Source: Pseudomonadota bacterium (GTDB lineage: Bacteria; Pseudomonadota; Alphaproteobacteria; Rhizobiales; Methylopilaceae). Taken from it: 64,000 nt of DNA. Below, in pieces: positions 16,927 through 26,441 of the stretch (position 1 is the first letter of the stretch; each line of letters begins with the position of its first letter). The notes under the pieces were generated by a model. The model saw only the letters and a list, made by a program, of their open reading frames with translations. It did not search any database and had not been told where the DNA came from. The stretch lies in contig JAEZCD010000095.1 of the NCBI GenBank assembly GCA_023430145.1, forward strand, positions 1-64,000, read 5' to 3'. A program made the position numbers and the translations under genes.

Positions 16927-17682
16927 TCAGAGCGCGACTGCAGCCTGTCGCGGGGTCGCTGTCGCCGGCTGGTCGGAACGCCTCGCTGCCTGGATGCGCT
17001 CGATCAGGTGCTGGCCGGCATGCTTGACGTGCTCGCTCAGAACCGCGGCGGCCGCCTCCTCGTTCTGGATGCGGATCATCTCCACGAGGTTCCAGTGCTC
17101 ACGGCACACCTGAATGGCACGCGTCCGTGACATCGGGAACCGCTTGGCCAGGGCATGCAAGAGGTCGTTGTGGCGCTTGGCGATGGCCAGCGCCTCGTCG
17201 TTGTAGTGACTGTCGTAGCAGATCGAGTGGAAGAGGCGGTTGTGCCCGCGCCATTCGGCCGGCCCTTCCTTGGCGACGCTCTCGTCATAGCCGCGTTGCG
17301 CGGCCTCGAGCGCCTCCAGTTGCTCCTCGGTCCTGTGCCGCACGAACCACCGTATCAGGTAGGGCTCGAGCAGCGCGCGGATCTCGTGGATGCTGCGCAG
17401 GAACGCCTCGTCGATCTCGCGCACGCGGGCGCCGCGGTTTGGTGTGAAGATGACGACACCCTCGCCCTGCAGTTGTTGCAGCGCCTCGCGCACGGGTATG
17501 GCGCTGCTCTCGTAATGCGCCGCAAGTTCGTTGATCTTCAGCCGCGAGCCGGGAGGTAGGCGTCCTTCGACGATATCGGCGCGGATCAGGTCACGCAGCC
17601 GGTTGTAGTTCGTCTGGCCGGAGGAGTCTCCGACGCTGCTCATGCGGGACACGCGCATCACCTGCTTTGGCCCGGTCCCCAT
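16927..17682 (-). CDS. GntR-family regulator, FCD subfamily (second)
   Basis: A 251-residue regulator with a winged helix-turn-helix (about residues 25-90, with INELAAHYESSAIPVREALQQLQGEGV) and an FCD domain (HNRLFHSICY, and EHWNLVEMI towards the end). It is clearly related to the regulator at 8084. ATGs at 17682, 17658 and 17643 are all possible; the longest is given. It diverges from the carbohydrate ABC operon at 18009 and lies upstream of dehydratase copy B, both of which carry the shared ATGCGAT element, so it is the leading candidate for its ligand-responsive repressor. Confidence 0.92.
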   Translation of the reverse strand: MGTGPKQVMRVSRMSSVGDSSGQTNYNRLRDLIRADIVEGRLPPGSRLKINELAAHYESSAIPVREALQQLQGEGVVIFTPNRGARVREIDEAFLRSIHEIRALLEPYLIRWFVRHRTEEQLEALEAAQRGYDESVAKEGPAEWRGHNRLFHSICYDSHYNDEALAIAKRHNDLLHALAKRFPMSRTRAIQVCREHWNLVEMIRIQNEEAAAAVLSEHVKHAGQHLIERIQAARRSDQPATATPRQAAVAL

Positions 17683-18008
17683 TGGACCTGTTTCTCAGCC
17701 GTAGCAATCATAGCGCATCGCCCCGGCTAGGCACGATCACATGCGATTTCGACAATATCATCTCGGTTTCCGGAGCACGCTGGATATCGCTCGCTCTTCA
17801 TATGCGATGTTTGACAGAGAATATATTGTTAGCTAGCGTTTTCACTCGCGATCCGTCAAGCCGCTCGGGGGAGAAAGTCGGTTGACGGGGTCGACGGCGG
17901 GCCAGCTCCGCCTCCGCGGGAGGGCGCGCGAACCGACATCCGTCCGCTCGGGGATGGCTGCGGCTCGCGCGGTGCCGCGGGGTCGATCGACAGCAAGGGA
18001 GAGAAACG
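17683..18008. promoter_or_regulatory. divergent control region between gntR and the CUT1 operon
   Basis: This 326-nt region has no gene. It holds an ATGCGAT copy at 17741-17747 (weak tail, CGACAATAT), the strong element at 17802-17828, and a possible promoter with TTGACA at 17811-17816 and TAGCGT at 17834-17839 (17 bp apart). The remaining 170 nt before the start codon are GC-rich, giving a long leader ending in an AGGGAGAG ribosome site. Confidence 0.5.
17802..17828 (+). promoter_or_regulatory. ATGCGAT...AATATATT element, copy 4
   Basis: ATGCGAT (17802-17808) is followed by N2-TTGACA-N3-GAATATATTG. It is the best match to copy 2 (16872-16898, opposite strand), with the same internal spacing. 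It stands about 180 nt upstream of the carbohydrate-binding protein gene and overlaps the best -35 hexamer of the region. Confidence 0.55.
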
Positions 18009-19517
18009 ATGAGCATGCCCAGGAAACCGGGACTCCTGCACCTCAATCGCCGTGAGCTGCTCGCCTATTCTGCCGGTGCCGCCGTCGCGGGCGCGTGGGG
18101 CAGGGGCGCCTTCGCCGCCGCCGGCACCGATCTTTCTCAGATCACGCAGGAAGAGTGGACGCCGGAGTTCATCGAGAGCATCGCCGGCACCATCGACGTC
18201 GATACCGCAGCGGAATGCGCGAAAGTCGTGCCCCTCGATTACAAGGGAAAGCTGACCTACTGGTATGTCGGCCCAGATCAAACATGGACCCCGACTCAAC
18301 TGAAGTATGAGAAGGAGTTCTGGGAGGCCTTCGCCAAGACCTACCCGAACATCGAGGTCGAGAAGCAGAACCTCAACTACAACGACATCGTCAACAAGCT
18401 GCGTACCGCAACGCTCGGCCGGGCCGCGCCGATGGTGGCGCGCCTGATGCTTCTCTGGGGCGCCGAGTTCGCAGCGAAAGGCTATCTCGCGGAGTTCCGG
18501 CCGGAGGACGTCGGCTACAAGACGGGCGATTTCTGGCCGAAGGCCATGGCCTCGAACCGCTGGCTCGGCAAGACCTATGGCGTGCCGATCTACAACGAGA
18601 CGATGGCGCTCATCTGGAACGCCGGCATCTTCGCGCAGGCCGGCCTCGACCCGGAGAAGCCGCCGGCGACCTGGGACGATCTCGTCGCCTATTCGCGGCA
18701 GATCAGGGAGAAGACCGGAAAGGCCGGCTACGGCCTCGTCGCCCGCGTCAACGCCGGCAACACGCCCTACCGCTACATGCCGCAATGCTGGGCCTATGGC
18801 GGCGCCGCGCTCGACGAGACGAGCCCCGACCCGACCTATCGCAAGACGCTGATCAACAGCAAGGGCGGCATCGCCGCGCTGCAGGCGTCCTACGACATGT
18901 ATGTCCGCGACAAGTCGGTGCCGGTTTCGGCGCTGACCAACGTCCAGGCGCAGAACCAGGACCCGTTCATCGCCAACCAACTGGCGATGATGATCAGCCA
19001 TCCGACCGAGTATGCGACCATGCGCGACCGCGCCAGCAAGGCGACCGGCGAGGACAAGAAGATCGCCGAGGAGGTCGTCGCCAACATGCGCTACGGCCTG
19101 ATCCCGAAGGGACCGGCACGTCGCGCGGTCGTGTTCGGCGGCTGGAACATGCACATGTTCAACCCGAACGTCGTCGAGGGTGGCAAGGTCGACGTGCAGG
19201 CCGCCCGCGCGTTCATCGCCTTCTGCACCGGACCGGAGTGGAGCACCAAGCTCGCCTGGGAGCAGTCGAACCCGGGCAATCTGCGCGGCTTCAGGACCAA
19301 GTGGATGAAGGAACGGCTGGGCGCCATCAAGTTCCTGAATGTCACGACGTCGATGCTGCCGAGCGGGATCGCCTTCCCGGTGATCCCCGAATCGACCGAG
19401 ATCCTGAACATCGTGGTCCCGGAGATGATGCAGAACGCGCTGACCCAGAAGATGTCCGTCGCCGCCGCGGCCAACGACGCGGCCAAGAAGATCGATGCCA
19501 TCATATCGGGCCTGTAG
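18009..19517 (+). CDS. CUT1-type sugar ABC substrate-binding protein
   Basis: A 502-residue periplasmic binding protein of the family 1 (maltose/glycerol-3-phosphate type) fold. The leader has a twin-arginine motif (NRRELLAYSAG) and ends near residue 38, so Tat export is likely. The motif YGVPIYNETMALIWNAGIFAQAGL around residue 200 is typical of sugar-binding proteins. A long mature N-terminal stretch (about 40-80) precedes the fold. The ATG follows AGGGAGAG. It begins a four-gene CUT1 importer operon adjacent to sugar-acid dehydratases. Confidence 0.92.
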   Translation: MSMPRKPGLLHLNRRELLAYSAGAAVAGAWGRGAFAAAGTDLSQITQEEWTPEFIESIAGTIDVDTAAECAKVVPLDYKGKLTYWYVGPDQTWTPTQLKYEKEFWEAFAKTYPNIEVEKQNLNYNDIVNKLRTATLGRAAPMVARLMLLWGAEFAAKGYLAEFRPEDVGYKTGDFWPKAMASNRWLGKTYGVPIYNETMALIWNAGIFAQAGLDPEKPPATWDDLVAYSRQIREKTGKAGYGLVARVNAGNTPYRYMPQCWAYGGAALDETSPDPTYRKTLINSKGGIAALQASYDMYVRDKSVPVSALTNVQAQNQDPFIANQLAMMISHPTEYATMRDRASKATGEDKKIAEEVVANMRYGLIPKGPARRAVVFGGWNMHMFNPNVVEGGKVDVQAARAFIAFCTGPEWSTKLAWEQSNPGNLRGFRTKWMKERLGAIKFLNVTTSMLPSGIAFPVIPESTEILNIVVPEMMQNALTQKMSVAAAANDAAKKIDAIISGL

Positions 19518-19548
19518 GCGGAGCCGGCGCAGGCCGTCGTCGAGATCA

Positions 19549-19580
19549 TGCCCGGCCGGCCGAACGGCGCCGGCCGGGCA
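19549..19580 (+). terminator. hairpin between binding-protein and permease genes (CUT1 importer)
   Basis: A perfect 11-bp repeat, TGCCCGGCCGG (19549-19559) and CCGGCCGGGCA (19570-19580), is followed by TTTCTA, 32 nt after the stop codon. It is the strongest of three such hairpins placed at the same point in separate importer operons and probably dampens downstream expression or protects the upstream mRNA. Confidence 0.6.
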
Positions 19581-19610
19581 TTTCTACCCCAACATCCGGG
19601 ACCCACGATC

Positions 19611-20570
19611 TTGGCAGTCACGACCGAGAACGGCATCACGGTTGCCCTCCGGCGACCGCGGCCGCAGCAGAGCGTGCTGCGCCGGATCATCCGGCATCGC
19701 GCCGACTATCTCTATGTCCTCCCGGCGCTCGGGGTGATCCTTCTCGTCATCGGCTACCCCGTGTATTTCACGGTGTACCTGTCTTTCTTCAACACACCGC
19801 CGAGCCTGCATCTCGACGACAAGATCTTCGTCGGTCTGGACAATTACATCCGCATCATCACCAGCGAGAGCTTTCGCTCCGTCACCTTGAACACGGTCGT
19901 GTGGACGGTCTTCTCGACCTTCTTCTCGTTCGTCATCGGGCTCGCCGCGGCGCTGGTGCTCAATCGCGAGTTTCGCGGCCGCGGGCTCGCGCGCGGCGTG
20001 CTCCTCGTTCCCTTCGTGATCAGCGCCGTCGCCGCCTCCTATGTCTGGCGCTGGCTCTACCACAGCGATTTCGGCGTCATCGGCGCCATCAGCGTCGCGC
20101 TCGGCATCACCGACCGGCCGATCGTCTTTCTCGACGACACGAGCACGGTGCTGCCGTCGCTGATCCTCGTGAACGTCTGGAAGGAGTTCCCGTTCGCGAT
20201 GATCATGCTGCTCGCCGGGCTGCAGACGGTTCCCGACCAGCTGCATCGCGCCGCGCAGGTCGACGGGGCGAGCCCGTGGCAGCGCTTCTGGCACGTCACG
20301 GTGCCGCATCTGAAGGGCGTGACGCTGGTGACGGTGCTGCTCCTGCTCGTCACCAACCTCAACTCGTTCACGATCCCCTGGATCATGACCGGCGGCGGGC
20401 CGGCCGGGGCCTCCGACATCTGGATCACCCAGATCTATGCGCTGGCTTTCGGACGGATTCGCTTCGGCCTGGCGTCCGCCTATTCGGTGATCCTGTTCAT
20501 CGTCATGATGTCGCTCGGCTATCTCTATGTGCGGGCGCTCACGCGCGGCGACTCGCGGTGGCGCGAATGA
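19611..20570 (+). CDS. CUT1 ABC permease, MalF-like
   Basis: An inner-membrane permease with six predicted helices and the EAA loop AAQVDGASPWQRFWHVTVPHLKG in its last third. The start is taken as TTG 19611, giving 319 residues; the ATG at 19548 would place the intergenic hairpin inside the coding region and adds residues with no similarity. It pairs with the gene at 20567, which overlaps it as ATGA. Confidence 0.9.
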   Translation: MAVTTENGITVALRRPRPQQSVLRRIIRHRADYLYVLPALGVILLVIGYPVYFTVYLSFFNTPPSLHLDDKIFVGLDNYIRIITSESFRSVTLNTVVWTVFSTFFSFVIGLAAALVLNREFRGRGLARGVLLVPFVISAVAASYVWRWLYHSDFGVIGAISVALGITDRPIVFLDDTSTVLPSLILVNVWKEFPFAMIMLLAGLQTVPDQLHRAAQVDGASPWQRFWHVTVPHLKGVTLVTVLLLLVTNLNSFTIPWIMTGGGPAGASDIWITQIYALAFGRIRFGLASAYSVILFIVMMSLGYLYVRALTRGDSRWRE

Positions 20571-21451
20571 GCGCCGCAGGGAGCCATATGGCGAGCCGCC
20601 GCGCTCGCCGCAGGCGCGATCCGTGGTCGCTGGTCGGCTGGGTCGTTCTCGCCGTCCTGATCCTCTTCTCCATGCTGCCGATGGCATGGATGCTGCTGAC
20701 GTCGGTGAAGACCCAGTTCGCGGCCCTGCAGTATCCGCCGCAATGGTGGCCGGAGAACATTACCTTCGAGCAATACGAGAGGCTTCTCTCACCCAAGAGC
20801 GACGTCGGCCGGGAGTTCCTGCTCTATTTGTTCAACAGCGTCTGGATATCCGCGACGACCACCATCCTCGGCGTGATCGTGGCGGTTCCGGCGGCCTATG
20901 CGTTCTCGCGGTTCCGCTTTCCGGGCCGGGACGCGCTGTTCTACTCCGTGCTGCTGCGCAACATGTTCCCGGCAGTTGTCTTCCTGATGCCGCTGTTTCT
21001 CCTGATGCGCTTCCTCTATCTCGTCAACACCGGCTGGTCGCTGGTGCTCACCTATCTGACCTTCGGTCTGCCGCTCTCGATCTGGCTCCTCAAGGGTTTC
21101 TACGACAACATCCCGCCCGAGCTCGAGCAGGCGGCGCGGATGGACGGCGCATCGCGCTTCAAGGCCTTCGTGCTGATCGTCATGCCGCTGTCGTCGCCGG
21201 GCATCATCGCGACAGCGATCTACTCGTTCATTCTCGCCTGGAACGAGTATGTCTACGCCCTGACGTTCCTCAACAACAAGGACCGCCTGACGCTGCCGGT
21301 CGGTCTCGAGCGCTTCTTCGCCGAATACGCCACCAACTGGCCCGGCCTGATGGCGGCGTCGTTCATCATGAGCGTGCCGGTGGTCGTATTGTTCCTGATC
21401 CTGCAGAAATACTTCGTGCGCGCACTGACCGAGGGTGCGGTCAAACATTAG
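20567..21451 (+). CDS. CUT1 ABC permease, MalG-like
   Basis: The second channel subunit, 294 residues from ATG 20567 (ATGA overlap with the previous stop); ATG 20588 with a GGGAG ribosome site is an alternative. It has an N-terminal helix, a periplasmic domain typical of MalG partners (PPQWWPENITFEQY) and the EAA loop EQAARMDGASRFKAFVLIV near residue 190. It forms the pore with the gene at 19611. Confidence 0.93.
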   Translation: MSAAGSHMASRRARRRRDPWSLVGWVVLAVLILFSMLPMAWMLLTSVKTQFAALQYPPQWWPENITFEQYERLLSPKSDVGREFLLYLFNSVWISATTTILGVIVAVPAAYAFSRFRFPGRDALFYSVLLRNMFPAVVFLMPLFLLMRFLYLVNTGWSLVLTYLTFGLPLSIWLLKGFYDNIPPELEQAARMDGASRFKAFVLIVMPLSSPGIIATAIYSFILAWNEYVYALTFLNNKDRLTLPVGLERFFAEYATNWPGLMAASFIMSVPVVVLFLILQKYFVRALTEGAVKH

Positions 21452-21462
21452 TCGGAGAGTGC

Positions 21463-22554
21463 ATGGCAGAAGTCAGGCTGGTCGACGTCGTCAAGTCCTA
21501 CGGGGCGGTGACGGCGGTCGACACTCTATCTCTGACCGTCGCCGACGGCGAGTTCGTAGCGCTCGTCGGCCCGTCGGGCTGCGGCAAGACGACGACGCTG
21601 AACCTCGTCGCCGGCCTGATCGAGCTGTCCGGCGGCGACATCTACATCGGCGATCGGCTGGTCAACGATCTCGACCCGAAGGATCGCGACCTCGCAATGG
21701 TCTTTCAGAACTATGCGCTCTATCCCAACAAGACCGTCTTCAAGAACCTCGCCTTCCCGCTGCAGATGCGCAAGCTTCCACGCGCCGAGATCGAGCGCAA
21801 GGTGCTGGAGGCGGCCAAGGTTCTCGACATCATGCATCTCTTGGAGCGCAAGCCGCGCGAACTGTCGGGCGGCCAGCAGCAGCGGGTCGCGCTCGGCCGG
21901 GCGCTGGTGCGCGATCCGAGCGCGTTCCTGATGGACGAGCCGCTGTCCAATCTCGACGCCAAGCTGCGGGTCCAGATGCGGGCGGAGCTGAAGCGGTTCC
22001 ACCAGGACCTCGAGGCCACCATCATCTACGTCACGCACGACCAGCTCGAGGCCGTCACCATGGCAGACCGCATGGCGGTCATGAGCGGCGGCCTGCTGCA
22101 GCAATACGATACCCCGGAGCGGGTTTTCGCAAGCCCGGTCAATACCTTCGTGGCCGGCTTCGTCGGCAGCCCGGCGATGAATCTGGTTCCGATGCGGGTC
22201 GCCGGGAGCGGGGCGGAGACGGTGCTACGGAGCGAGGAGGGCTGGAGCTGCCCCCTGTCGCCCGGCAATGCTCGACGGGCGGAGGGAGCGAAGGGTGGAA
22301 GCGTCGTCCTCGGGTTTCGGCACAGCAGTGTGCGGCTCTGTCAGGAGACGACGCCGGGCGCGATCGCCGGGCGCATCTACACGGTCGAGCCGACCGGCGA
22401 CGTCACGTTCCTGCACGTGCACCTCGGCAGCGCGATCGTCGTCGTGAGCGTCGCACCGGACCGCCGGCTGCGGCCGGATGAGCGCGTTTGGATGGAGCTC
22501 GACCAGGAAAGACTGCATCTCTTCGAAGCCGGCAGTGGTGAGGCCTTGATGTAG
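21463..22554 (+). CDS. CUT1 ABC ATP-binding protein, UgpC/MalK-like
   Basis: The ATPase of the CUT1 importer, 363 residues. It has Walker A GPSGCGKTT (near residue 37), the Q-loop FQNYALYPNKTV, signature LSGGQQQRVALGRAL and Walker B DEPLSNLDA, followed by a TOBE/OB-type regulatory domain from about residue 235. ATG 21463 comes 12 nt after the previous stop with GGAGAG before it. Homodimers are expected, since the operon has only one ATPase. Confidence 0.94.
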   Translation: MAEVRLVDVVKSYGAVTAVDTLSLTVADGEFVALVGPSGCGKTTTLNLVAGLIELSGGDIYIGDRLVNDLDPKDRDLAMVFQNYALYPNKTVFKNLAFPLQMRKLPRAEIERKVLEAAKVLDIMHLLERKPRELSGGQQQRVALGRALVRDPSAFLMDEPLSNLDAKLRVQMRAELKRFHQDLEATIIYVTHDQLEAVTMADRMAVMSGGLLQQYDTPERVFASPVNTFVAGFVGSPAMNLVPMRVAGSGAETVLRSEEGWSCPLSPGNARRAEGAKGGSVVLGFRHSSVRLCQETTPGAIAGRIYTVEPTGDVTFLHVHLGSAIVVVSVAPDRRLRPDERVWMELDQERLHLFEAGSGEALM

Positions 22555-22607
22555 CTGCGGCGGATATTCTCGGCGCGGGCGTGACGAGATCGGCGCCAAC
22601 GCCGCAG
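22555..22607 (+). terminator. possible terminator after the CUT1 operon
   Basis: CTGCGGCG immediately after the stop codon pairs with CGCCGCAG at 22600-22607, with an inner TCTCG/CGAGA pair. It is a long-loop structure without a T-run, so the call is weak. The remaining gap to 22686 shows no clear promoter. Confidence 0.3.
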
Positions 22608-22686
22608 AGGAGAGTTCCGAACGGACGGTATCTCATGGTCGAGGCCGTGCGTTTCAGAGACGAGAACGAAGTACGAGGAGGACACG

Positions 22687-24447
22687 ATGTTCAGGGACAA
22701 GAGAAAGGGCCGCGGCATCGTGCCGGGCATCATCGCGGCTGCCATCCTGGCCATTGCCGCGCTCGGTTCTGCGCAGGCGCAGCAGGTCGCGCGCGAGGAT
22801 ACGCTGATCGCGACCGGGCAGACGTCGGCCGGATCGCCGACCTTCGCCCAGTACAACGACTTCAACCCGTTCCGGCCGGGCCTCGACCTCCGGTCCAGCA
22901 TCACGCACGTGCTCGAGGCGCTCTACTATTACAATGCGCTCGACGACAAGATGATTCCGTGGCTGGCGACTGGCTACGAATACAACGACAAGTACGACTC
23001 CGTGACCATCCACTTGCGCAAGGGCGTCACCTGGAGCGACGGCGAGCCCTTCAACGCCGACGACGTCATCTACACCATCGACATGCTGCGCAAGAACGGC
23101 AAGGGCAAGAAGGACATGGCCGAGGGCGCCGCGCTGGCGCGCGACGTCAAGGATCTCGTGCGGATCGACGATCACACCGTCCGGGTCGATCTCAACAGCC
23201 CCAATCCGCGCTGGTTCTTCACCCATCTGACCGAGCGCTTCACCGAGGGCATGCACATCGTGCCCGAGCACGTCTACAGCACGGTCGACCCGAACGAGCT
23301 CGGCACGTTCACCGCGCTCGGCAAGCCCGGCTGGCCGGTCGGCACCGGCGCGTTCCGCGTCGCGGAGCTGACGCCGGAGCGCATCATCCTCGATCGTCGC
23401 GACGACTGGTGGGGCGCCAAGCTCGGCTTTCACAAGCTGCCGGCCATGAAGCGCGTGATCTTCGTGCCGTTCACTACGCACGAGCAGGCCGCGCAGCTTC
23501 TCGCCAGCGGCCGTGTCGACACGATCCTCGAAGCCACCGTGCCGGTGATGAAGCAGCTCCTCGCCAAGGACAACATCACCACTTTCTCCGGCAAGCAGCC
23601 GCCATACGGCAACATCGACTGGTGGCCGACGGCGCTGTTCTTCCAGTTCCTCGACGAGCAGTGGCAGGACATCCGCGTCCGCAAGGCTGTCAGCCTCTAC
23701 ATCAACCAGGACCAGGCGGTGGATTACGCCTACGAGGGCGCCGCCGAGACGACCTATCTGCCCTATCCGCGTTACAAGGTGCTCGAGCCGCACTTCGCCG
23801 ACTTGAAGGAGGTAGCCGCGAAGAACCGCATCCTCGACTTCGACGTCGCCGCCGCCGACGCCCTCATGAAGGAGGCCGGCTGCGTCAAGGATGCCCAGGG
23901 TTTCTGGACCAAGGGCGGAAAGCGCCTCGGCGGCGATCTCTACCACACCAACTCGCTGAACCAGATCGCGCCGGTGGTCGCCGAGCAGCTCCGCCGCGCG
24001 GGCTTCGAGGTGGCGCCGACGGCGCGCCCCGGATACCGCAACACCGTGTTTCACGGTCAGGCGACCTGGTGGATCTGGGGCAACGGCGCCTCGGTCAACG
24101 ATCCGTTCCACACCCTGCGCCTCTACCACAAGCGCTGGGCGACGCCGCGCGGTCAGGAAGCTCTTTGGCCGACGCGCTGGCAGAACGACAAGTTCAGCGC
24201 CATCGTCGACGAGATCGAGGCCTCCGCGCCGACCGATCCGAAGGTGCGCGGGCTGGTGAAGGACGCGCTCACCATTCTCCTCGAGGAGCAGGTGATCGTG
24301 CCGATCTCGCAATTCTATCACCGCATCCCGTTCAACACGACGTACTGGAAGCGTTTCCCGACCAAGGAAGACCCGTACATCACGCCGACCTTCTGGCACG
24401 AGACCGGCTACCTGATGCTGCTCGGCGTGGAGAAGGCCAAGCGCTGA
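22687..24447 (+). CDS. dipeptide-type ABC substrate-binding protein (family 5), importer 2
   Basis: A 586-residue periplasmic binding protein of the DppA/OppA fold with a Sec signal peptide ending near residue 35 (AQAQQ). Family landmarks include LRKGVTWSDGEPFNADDVIYT near residue 115, RRDDWWGAKLGFHKLP near 240 and FNTTYWKRFPTKEDPYI near the end. The last two are shared with the frameshifted binding protein at 9995, showing the two importers are paralogous. An AGGAGG ribosome site precedes the ATG. Its operon continues through a dehydratase and an SDR. Confidence 0.93.
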   Translation: MFRDKRKGRGIVPGIIAAAILAIAALGSAQAQQVAREDTLIATGQTSAGSPTFAQYNDFNPFRPGLDLRSSITHVLEALYYYNALDDKMIPWLATGYEYNDKYDSVTIHLRKGVTWSDGEPFNADDVIYTIDMLRKNGKGKKDMAEGAALARDVKDLVRIDDHTVRVDLNSPNPRWFFTHLTERFTEGMHIVPEHVYSTVDPNELGTFTALGKPGWPVGTGAFRVAELTPERIILDRRDDWWGAKLGFHKLPAMKRVIFVPFTTHEQAAQLLASGRVDTILEATVPVMKQLLAKDNITTFSGKQPPYGNIDWWPTALFFQFLDEQWQDIRVRKAVSLYINQDQAVDYAYEGAAETTYLPYPRYKVLEPHFADLKEVAAKNRILDFDVAAADALMKEAGCVKDAQGFWTKGGKRLGGDLYHTNSLNQIAPVVAEQLRRAGFEVAPTARPGYRNTVFHGQATWWIWGNGASVNDPFHTLRLYHKRWATPRGQEALWPTRWQNDKFSAIVDEIEASAPTDPKVRGLVKDALTILLEEQVIVPISQFYHRIPFNTTYWKRFPTKEDPYITPTFWHETGYLMLLGVEKAKR

Positions 24448-24465
24448 GCCCACCCGGGGCCACAC

Positions 24466-24501
24466 GGCAGGCACCGACCGGAAATACCGGTCGGGCCTGC
24501 C
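24466..24501 (+). terminator. hairpin between binding-protein and permease genes (importer 2)
   Basis: CCGACCGG/CCGGTCGG arms (24474-24481, 24487-24494) with a 5-nt loop are extended by GGCAGG/CCTGCC (24466-24471, 24496-24501), about 14 bp in all, starting 18 nt after the stop codon. The position mirrors the hairpins at 11761 and 19549. Confidence 0.55.
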
Positions 24502-24541
24502 GGCTCCTGAAGTTGCGTTCGATGCATACGTTGGAAAGCCG

Positions 24542-25549
24542 ATGACATTCGCGATCGTCGCGCGCCGCCTCCTATTGCTGGCGCTGGTCGTCTGGGTCGC
24601 CAGCACGATCAACTTCTTCGTCCCGCGGCTCGCACCCGGCAATCCGATCGAGGACAAGCTGCTCGCCGAGCTCGAGCACGGCGGCACCTCGGTCGATCTG
24701 AAATCGCTGGTCGAGGCATACAATGCCAAGTTCGGCCTCGATAAGCCGCTGTTCGAGCAGTACCTGACCTATCTCGGCGACACGCTCAGCTTCGATCTCG
24801 GCTATTCGATCGCCTACTATCCGAGCCGGACGATCGACATCGTCGGCCATGCCCTGCCGTGGACCATCGGGCTCCTCGCCACGACGACGATCCTCGGCTT
24901 CCTCTTCGGCACGGTGCTCGGCGCCCTCACCGTCTGGCGCGGGGCGGCGGCCGTCTATCGCTACCTCGTTCCCTTCCTGATGATCTTCTCGGCCGTGCCG
25001 TTCTACCTGATCGGCCTCGTGCTCATCTATGTCTTCGCGTTTCAGCTCGGCTGGTTCCCGCTGAGCGGCGGCATGGGCATCGGCACCGACGCGACCTTCA
25101 GCCTCGGGCTCGTGGTCGAGATCCTCTACCACTCGCTGCTGCCGGCCTTCTCGATCCTCTTGGCGACGATCGGCGTCTGGGCGCTCTCCATGCGGGGCAT
25201 GATGGTCACCGTCCAGGGCGAGGACTACATGACCTTCGCCGAGGCGCTCGGCCTGACGAACCGGCGGCGCTTCCTCCAGTACGGTGTGCGCAACGCCATC
25301 CTGCCGCAGGTCACCCAGCTCGGCCTGTCGCTCGGTCACATCGTCTCCGGAGCGATCCTGGTGGAGCTGGTGTTCGGCTATCCGGGCGTCGGCCAGCAGC
25401 TGTTTCGCGCCGTCCAGCATCTCGACTACTTCGTGATCTACGGCATCGTCTTCATGCTGATCTGCACGATCGCGTTGGCGATGCTGCTGATGGACCTTCT
25501 CTACCCGCTGCTGGATCCGCGGGTACGGTATTCGCGGTCGGCGCGGTGA
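24542..25549 (+). CDS. dipeptide-type ABC permease, DppB-like (importer 2)
   Basis: A 335-residue permease closely related to the gene at 11837: both begin with a hydrophobic helix followed by STINFFVPRLAPGNPIE-like sequence and share the FDLGYSIAYYPSR region and the EAA loop TFAEALGLTNRRRFLQYGVRN. Six membrane segments are expected. It overlaps the next start by 4 nt (GTGA). Confidence 0.93.
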   Translation: MTFAIVARRLLLLALVVWVASTINFFVPRLAPGNPIEDKLLAELEHGGTSVDLKSLVEAYNAKFGLDKPLFEQYLTYLGDTLSFDLGYSIAYYPSRTIDIVGHALPWTIGLLATTTILGFLFGTVLGALTVWRGAAAVYRYLVPFLMIFSAVPFYLIGLVLIYVFAFQLGWFPLSGGMGIGTDATFSLGLVVEILYHSLLPAFSILLATIGVWALSMRGMMVTVQGEDYMTFAEALGLTNRRRFLQYGVRNAILPQVTQLGLSLGHIVSGAILVELVFGYPGVGQQLFRAVQHLDYFVIYGIVFMLICTIALAMLLMDLLYPLLDPRVRYSRSAR

Positions 25550-26441
25550 GTGCCGTGAGCTTCACAGGCGCCACCGTCGCGGGCCAGCGCTCCCGAACAG
25601 GGCTCTACCGCTATCTGCGGCGCAATCCGAGCCTCGTCATCGGCCTCGCCATGATCGGCGCGCTGCTGCTCTTCACGCTGATCGGCCGGCAGCTCGTCTC
25701 CTGGGACGCAGCGTTCCCGCTGACCGGGCCGCGCGCCCGGCCGCCCTCCGCACAGTGGTGGTTCGGCACCGACGCGAAGGGACGCGACCTTTTCGCCGTC
25801 ATGGTCTACGGCACGCTGCTGACGCTGAAGATCGGCCTGATCGCCGGCTTTCTCGGCCTCTTCGTCGGAACCATCGTCGGCTTCGTCTCGGCCTATTACG
25901 GCGGCTGGGTCGACGCCACCGTGCGCGTGCTGGTCGACGTCCTCATCACCGTGCCGACGCTGCTCGTGCTCGTCGTCGTCGCCTCGGCGATCCAGACCAG
26001 CATGAGCACGACCGTGATGGCGATCACCATCGCGCTCCTCGCCTGGCGCGAGCCGGCGCGGCAGATCCGGGCGCAAGTGCTGGTGATGCGCGAGGCGCCC
26101 TACGTGCTCGTCGCGCGCCTCAACGGCGCGGGTCCCCTGCGGATCATCTTCCGCGAGCTGATCCCGAACCTATTACCCTATCTCGGCGCGAGCCTCGTCA
26201 TGGCGGTCGCGCAGGCGGTGCTCGCCTCGATCGGTCTCGAGGCGCTCGGGCTCGGCGCCCCTTCGGAGCCCACGCTCGGCATGACGATCTACTGGATGAT
26301 GAGCGAGTCGGCGTTCCTGCTCGGCCTCTGGTGGTGGATTCTCGAGCCGGTCACCGTGCTCGTCATCCTCTTCGTCGGCCTCTACCTCGTCACCGCCGGT
26401 CTCGACGAGCTCGCCAATCCGCGCCTGCGGCGGAGCACCTG

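Noticed and set aside
19548..19610. ATG at 19548 as the start of the MalF-like permease
   Set aside because: It would translate the strong intergenic hairpin into a stretch with no family similarity; TTG 19611 gives a normal N-terminus.
22654..24729. A 691-residue minus-strand frame opposite the importer 2 binding-protein gene
   Set aside because: It mirrors the codon structure of the real gene and has no recognisable domain or ribosome site.
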